Shown here: piece by piece, positions 13,606-16,761 of the stretch
Position numbering within the stretch: the stretch's first letter is position 1
Layout of the letters: each line of letters begins with the position of its first letter
Assembly: GCA_946490455.1 (NCBI GenBank)
Contig: CAMLXE010000008.1
Location: forward strand, 1 to 16,761
Direction: 5' to 3'
Source: an uncultured Desulfovibrio sp.
GTDB taxonomy: Bacteria > Desulfobacterota > Desulfovibrionia > Desulfovibrionales > Desulfovibrionaceae
DNA: 16,761 bases
The notes under the pieces: model-generated
What the model saw: the letters and a program-made list of their open reading frames with translations, nothing else
The model's database searches: none
What the model was told of the DNA's origin: nothing
Made by a program: the position numbers and the translations under genes

Positions 13606-16439
13606 TCGGCAGCCCCGCTCAAGCCTTTCATCACTTCGGCGCAGCGAGGACAGAGCGTGGGATGCGCCGGATCTGTACCCAGCTCTTCGCTGTAGATCCA
13701 GCAACGCTCGCACTTTTCGCCTCTGGCCTTTTCTACCATCACCGCAACACGGCTGCCATCAGACAATTCTGTCACCACGGATTCAGCAGGTGCCGCGTCA
13801 AGCGGGGCCAGATGCAACTGGGAAACGATACATACAGCTCGCAGATCCGTCCCGATAGTCTGCAGAATATCCAGCAGTTCAGGTGCAGCGTACACAGTCA
13901 CAGCCGTATCCAGGGCATGGCCAATGGTGCCGGCCTTACGCAGAGGTTCGATGGCACGGGTCACTTCCGCACGCACAGCCAGAACACGTTCCCAGCGTCC
14001 ACGGCTTTCTTCATCGAGAAGGAACGCATCCGTGTCGAGCAGAGGCAAAGCAAAGATAGTCCTGGCTTCAGGATGCAGGGCTGCCGGTACATGCCGATAC
14101 ACTTCTTCCGCTGTGAAGCTCATGATCGGGGCCATATCCTGTGTGAGCAGAAGAAGGATATGATAGAGAGCCGTCTGCGCAGAACGTCTGGCCTTGCTTG
14201 CTGGAGCCGAGGAATAAAGCCGATCCTTCAGAATATCCAGATAAAAGGCCGAAAGATCCGTAGCGCAAAGATTGTGCAGTGCATGGAAAACCTTGTGGAA
14301 TTCATATTCCGTATAGGCAGTCTGCACGCGCAGGTGAGTACGGGCAACCACATCAAGAGCATACCGGTCCAGCGGGTCCATATCCTGACCGGGAACCAGA
14401 TCAGCCGGAGTCAGGTCGCCAAGGTTTCCAAGCAGATAGCGGCACGTATTACGAATGCGCCGGTACGCGTCCACAAGACGATTGATGATCTCCGGAGAAA
14501 TGCGAACATCCTCACGGTAATCTACGGAAGAAGCCCAAAGGCGAACAATTTCCGCACCGTGCTTGTCGATAACTTCCTGCAATTCGATGCCGTTGCCAAG
14601 AGATTTTGACATCTTGCGGCCTTCTCCATCCACCACATAGCCATGAGTCAGCACGGACTTGTAGGGAGGGACGCCACGCGTTCCCACGGACGCCAGCAAT
14701 GAAGAGTGGAACCAGCCACGATGCTGATCGGAACCTTCAAGATAAAGATCCGCCGGGAAGCCCAGTTCAGGGCGCTGTTCCAGTACGGCCGCAAAGCTGG
14801 TACCGGAATCGAACCATACATCGAGGATGTCGGATTCGCGTTTCCAGTGCTCGCCGCCGCAGTGCGGACATTTGAGACCGGCAGGCACGATGTCCTTGAG
14901 GTCAGCCTCGTACCAGTAGTCGCAGCCGGTGGGGTGCGTGGCGAAACGGGAAGCAATCTCCTTCATCCACTGAGGATCATTCCAGGCTTCCCCGCAACTC
15001 TCGCACAGCAGAGCGATAATCGGTACGCCCCAGAGGCGCTGCCGCGAAATGCACCAGTCCGGGCGCTGTTCGATCATGTTGTAAATACGTTCTTCGCCCC
15101 AGGCAGGAATCCATTCCACGTTTTCACGGATCGCCTTAAGAGCCTTCTGGCGCAGGTTATTGGCTTCCATGGAAATAAACCACTGCGTTGTAGCCCGGAA
15201 AATGACAGGCTTCTTGCAGCGCCAGCAGTGGGGGTAGGAGTGCACGATGTCGGCCCGTCCCATGAGATTGCCCACTTCCTGCACCTTTTCAATAACAGCC
15301 GGATTGGCCTCCTGCACCTGAAGTCCGGCAAAGAATTCCACGCTGTCCAGATATTCGCCCCGGTCATTGAGCGGAGAGTAGATGTCGATGCCATACTGAA
15401 GGCAGACTTCATAGTCCTCCCGACCATGTCCAGGAGCCGTATGAACGCAGCCGGTACCGGCATCCAGAGTCACATGACCACCAAGTAGAAGGGGCGATTC
15501 ACGGTCATAGAATGGATGACGAGCCTTGAGAAGTTCAAGGGCTCTGCCTTCGGCATGACCCACCGTGCGCAGGGCTGCCCTGTCCCAGCCACAGGCCTTG
15601 GCCACATTTTCTGCCAGTTCCGTGGCCAGCACATACTGAGCCCCTTCATATTCTACGAGAGAATAATCAAAGTCAGGATGCAGAGCCACTGCCATGTTAC
15701 TGGGCAAAGTCCACGGTGTGGTGGTCCAGATGATGACGTAGGCACGGGAAGGATCAGCTTCCGGGAATACCGTCTTCAGGCGTTCGTCATTCAGAGGGAA
15801 GCGGACATAGATGGACGGTGAACGATGATCGGCATATTCCACTTCGGCTTCGGCAAGAGCGGTCTGACAGGAGCAGCACCAGTAAATGGGCTTCTTGCTG
15901 CGTACCACATTGCCCTTTTCCACAAAATTGGCCAGTTCCGTAGCCGTAACGGATTCATAGGCAGGAATCATGGTCTTATAGGGATGCTCCCAGTCACCCA
16001 TGACACCCAGTCGCTTGAATTCCTTGCGCTGGATATCAACAAACTTGTCGGCATACTGCCGGCAACGCTTGCGCACGGCATGAGGCGGAAGAGTCTTTTT
16101 CTTTTCTCCCAGTTCCTGCTCTACCTTAAGCTCAATAGGCAGACCATGACAGTCCCATCCCGGTACATAGATGGAACGATAGCCCTGAATATTGCGGGAC
16201 TTGATGATGACATCCTTGAGGACCTTGTTCAGAGCATGCCCCAGATGGAGATGTCCGTTGGCATAGGGAGGACCGTCATGCAGGCGGAAGGTACCGGCCC
16301 TGCCGGAAGCATCCAGCATGGCTTCATATGCACCGTTCTCTTCCCACCAACGCAGCATTTCCGGTTCACGCTGGGTAAGATTGGCCTTCATGGGGAAGGA
16401 CGTACCTGGCAGGTTCAATGTTTTTTTATAGTCACTCAT
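13602..16439 (-). CDS. ileS: Isoleucyl-tRNA synthetase
   Basis: 945-residue class I synthetase that charges tRNA-Ile. The start MSDYKKTLNLPGTSFPMKAN is family-like, with GAGGA 7-11 nt upstream (GAGGACACATCC-ATG). The catalytic domain has the HIGH motif as HLGH (65-68, after DGPPYANG) and KMSKS (609-613). The CP1 editing domain contains IIWTTTPWTLP (236-246) and GTGCVHTAPGHG (328-339). A C-terminal zinc finger uses Cys910, 913, 930 and 933 (CERCW ... CPRC). The zinc finger and overall length mark the ordinary bacterial (type 1) form. It is the first gene of the ileS-lspA-PLDc_N-cpoB-NIL-ferredoxin-tRNA operon, preceded by a leader of about 255 nt. Confidence 0.98.
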   Translation of the reverse strand: MSDYKKTLNLPGTSFPMKANLTQREPEMLRWWEENGAYEAMLDASGRAGTFRLHDGPPYANGHLHLGHALNKVLKDVIIKSRNIQGYRSIYVPGWDCHGLPIELKVEQELGEKKKTLPPHAVRKRCRQYADKFVDIQRKEFKRLGVMGDWEHPYKTMIPAYESVTATELANFVEKGNVVRSKKPIYWCCSCQTALAEAEVEYADHRSPSIYVRFPLNDERLKTVFPEADPSRAYVIIWTTTPWTLPSNMAVALHPDFDYSLVEYEGAQYVLATELAENVAKACGWDRAALRTVGHAEGRALELLKARHPFYDRESPLLLGGHVTLDAGTGCVHTAPGHGREDYEVCLQYGIDIYSPLNDRGEYLDSVEFFAGLQVQEANPAVIEKVQEVGNLMGRADIVHSYPHCWRCKKPVIFRATTQWFISMEANNLRQKALKAIRENVEWIPAWGEERIYNMIEQRPDWCISRQRLWGVPIIALLCESCGEAWNDPQWMKEIASRFATHPTGCDYWYEADLKDIVPAGLKCPHCGGEHWKRESDILDVWFDSGTSFAAVLEQRPELGFPADLYLEGSDQHRGWFHSSLLASVGTRGVPPYKSVLTHGYVVDGEGRKMSKSLGNGIELQEVIDKHGAEIVRLWASSVDYREDVRISPEIINRLVDAYRRIRNTCRYLLGNLGDLTPADLVPGQDMDPLDRYALDVVARTHLRVQTAYTEYEFHKVFHALHNLCATDLSAFYLDILKDRLYSSAPASKARRSAQTALYHILLLLTQDMAPIMSFTAEEVYRHVPAALHPEARTIFALPLLDTDAFLLDEESRGRWERVLAVRAEVTRAIEPLRKAGTIGHALDTAVTVYAAPELLDILQTIGTDLRAVCIVSQLHLAPLDAAPAESVVTELSDGSRVAVMVEKARGEKCERCWIYSEELGTDPAHPTLCPRCAEVMKGLSGAAE

Positions 16440-16695
16440 GGATGTGTCCTCATTAAAAGAAAATCCCCGCAAAGAGGGAAAGGCCGTGGATATGACATAT
16501 ACAAACGAACAGGGCGCTCCATTTGGAAAGCTGTAAGAAGACCATTCCTTCTGCCGTTCATCTGACGGAGCAAGAAAAGGTGTCCTGAAGACAAAACAAA
16601 CGTCTCCTGAAATCGCCATTTGCTCCAGAGAAACATGGAGGGCAGTTTCTTCCAGCCGAGTATCCGACAGAAACGTCCAATGCTTCAAAATATGA
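16440..16695 (-). promoter_or_regulatory. Long 5' leader of ileS
   Basis: About 255 nt lie between the predicted start and the ileS ATG. Small hairpins are visible: CTCCA/TGGAG around an 8-nt loop near 16623-16640, CCGT/ACGG near 16554-16568, and TCCC/GGGA followed by TTTTCTTTT near 16452-16482. I do not see the T-box core (TGGNACCGCG), so a T-box is not supported. No convincing leader peptide is seen. Confidence 0.35.
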
Positions 16696-16702
16696 ACGTA
16701 AA

Positions 16703-16731
16703 ATTTTGCGCCAAGCCTGACCTCTTGTCAA
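16703..16731 (-). promoter_or_regulatory. Promoter of the ileS operon
   Basis: On the minus strand, a perfect -35 TTGACA (16726-16731), a 17-bp spacer, then CAAAAT (16703-16708, four of six). It is the only strong promoter seen upstream of ileS. Confidence 0.55.
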
Positions 16732-16739
16732 GCTGGCGC
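16708..16739. repeat. Dyad overlapping the ileS promoter
   Basis: GCGCCAGCTTGAC (minus strand) pairs with GTCAGGCTTGGCGC around a 5-nt centre, with one bulge and one T-G pair. It covers the -35 box and the spacer. It may be an operator, or the terminator of a gene beyond the right edge, though the following AAAATTTT is a poor T-tract. Confidence 0.4.
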
Positions 16740-16761
16740 CATTTATCCTGCCCATGTTGCC

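Noticed and set aside
16440..16695. T-box riboswitch before ileS
   Set aside because: The conserved antiterminator core and a specifier-loop arrangement were not found by eye.

Overview
The window looks like chromosomal DNA from a Desulfovibrionaceae-type sulfate or sulfite reducer. I infer this from gene content, not from a search. The ileS-lspA-PLDc_N-cpoB order, the small NIL-domain two-cluster ferredoxin and the typical enolase all fit that group. Base composition looks close to even by eye, with AT-richer spacers; I did not compute it. Most genes lie on the minus strand.

Left part (1-7200). The left edge cuts a minus-strand gene for a CesT-type type III secretion chaperone, which has a palindrome at its likely promoter. 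A 470-bp spacer with a strong bidirectional terminator separates it from enolase (eno, minus). A 950-bp spacer follows. It holds a very good plus-strand promoter and what may be a frame-broken gene. Next is a plus-strand alkylation-repair pair: an AlkA-like DNA glycosylase overlapping an Ogt-like O6-alkylguanine methyltransferase. Convergent to it is a Tat-exported metallophosphoesterase (minus). After another long, hairpin-rich spacer comes one unrecognised 164-residue protein (plus), closed by a perfect 46-bp palindromic terminator.

Middle part (7200-10742). This is a minus-strand phosphonate-type ABC importer: phnD (binding protein), phnC (ATPase) and phnE (permease). A separate xylose-isomerase-like TIM-barrel gene follows 286 bp downstream and has its own candidate promoter. 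No C-P lyase, phosphonatase or phosphite dehydrogenase gene is in the window, so the imported ligand and its fate are open. A 570-bp spacer without a convincing gene lies upstream of phnD.

Right part (11316-16761). One compact minus-strand operon appears to run from a clear promoter at about 16703-16731 to an intrinsic terminator at 11316-11347. It encodes isoleucyl-tRNA synthetase, the lipoprotein signal peptidase LspA, a small two-helix membrane protein, a CpoB/YbgF-type lipoprotein (itself an LspA substrate), a NIL-domain ferredoxin, and 6 bp later a CAU-anticodon tRNA. The tRNA may be elongator tRNA-Met or the lysidine-type tRNA-Ile2, which would be a substrate of the first gene of the same operon. 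The ileS leader is about 255 nt long.

I see no CRISPR array, insertion sequence, integrase or phage module. The best leads are the type III chaperone beside housekeeping genes, the tRNA(CAU) at the end of the ileS operon, the orphan importer plus TIM-barrel enzyme, and two spacers that look like decayed or unannotated genes.
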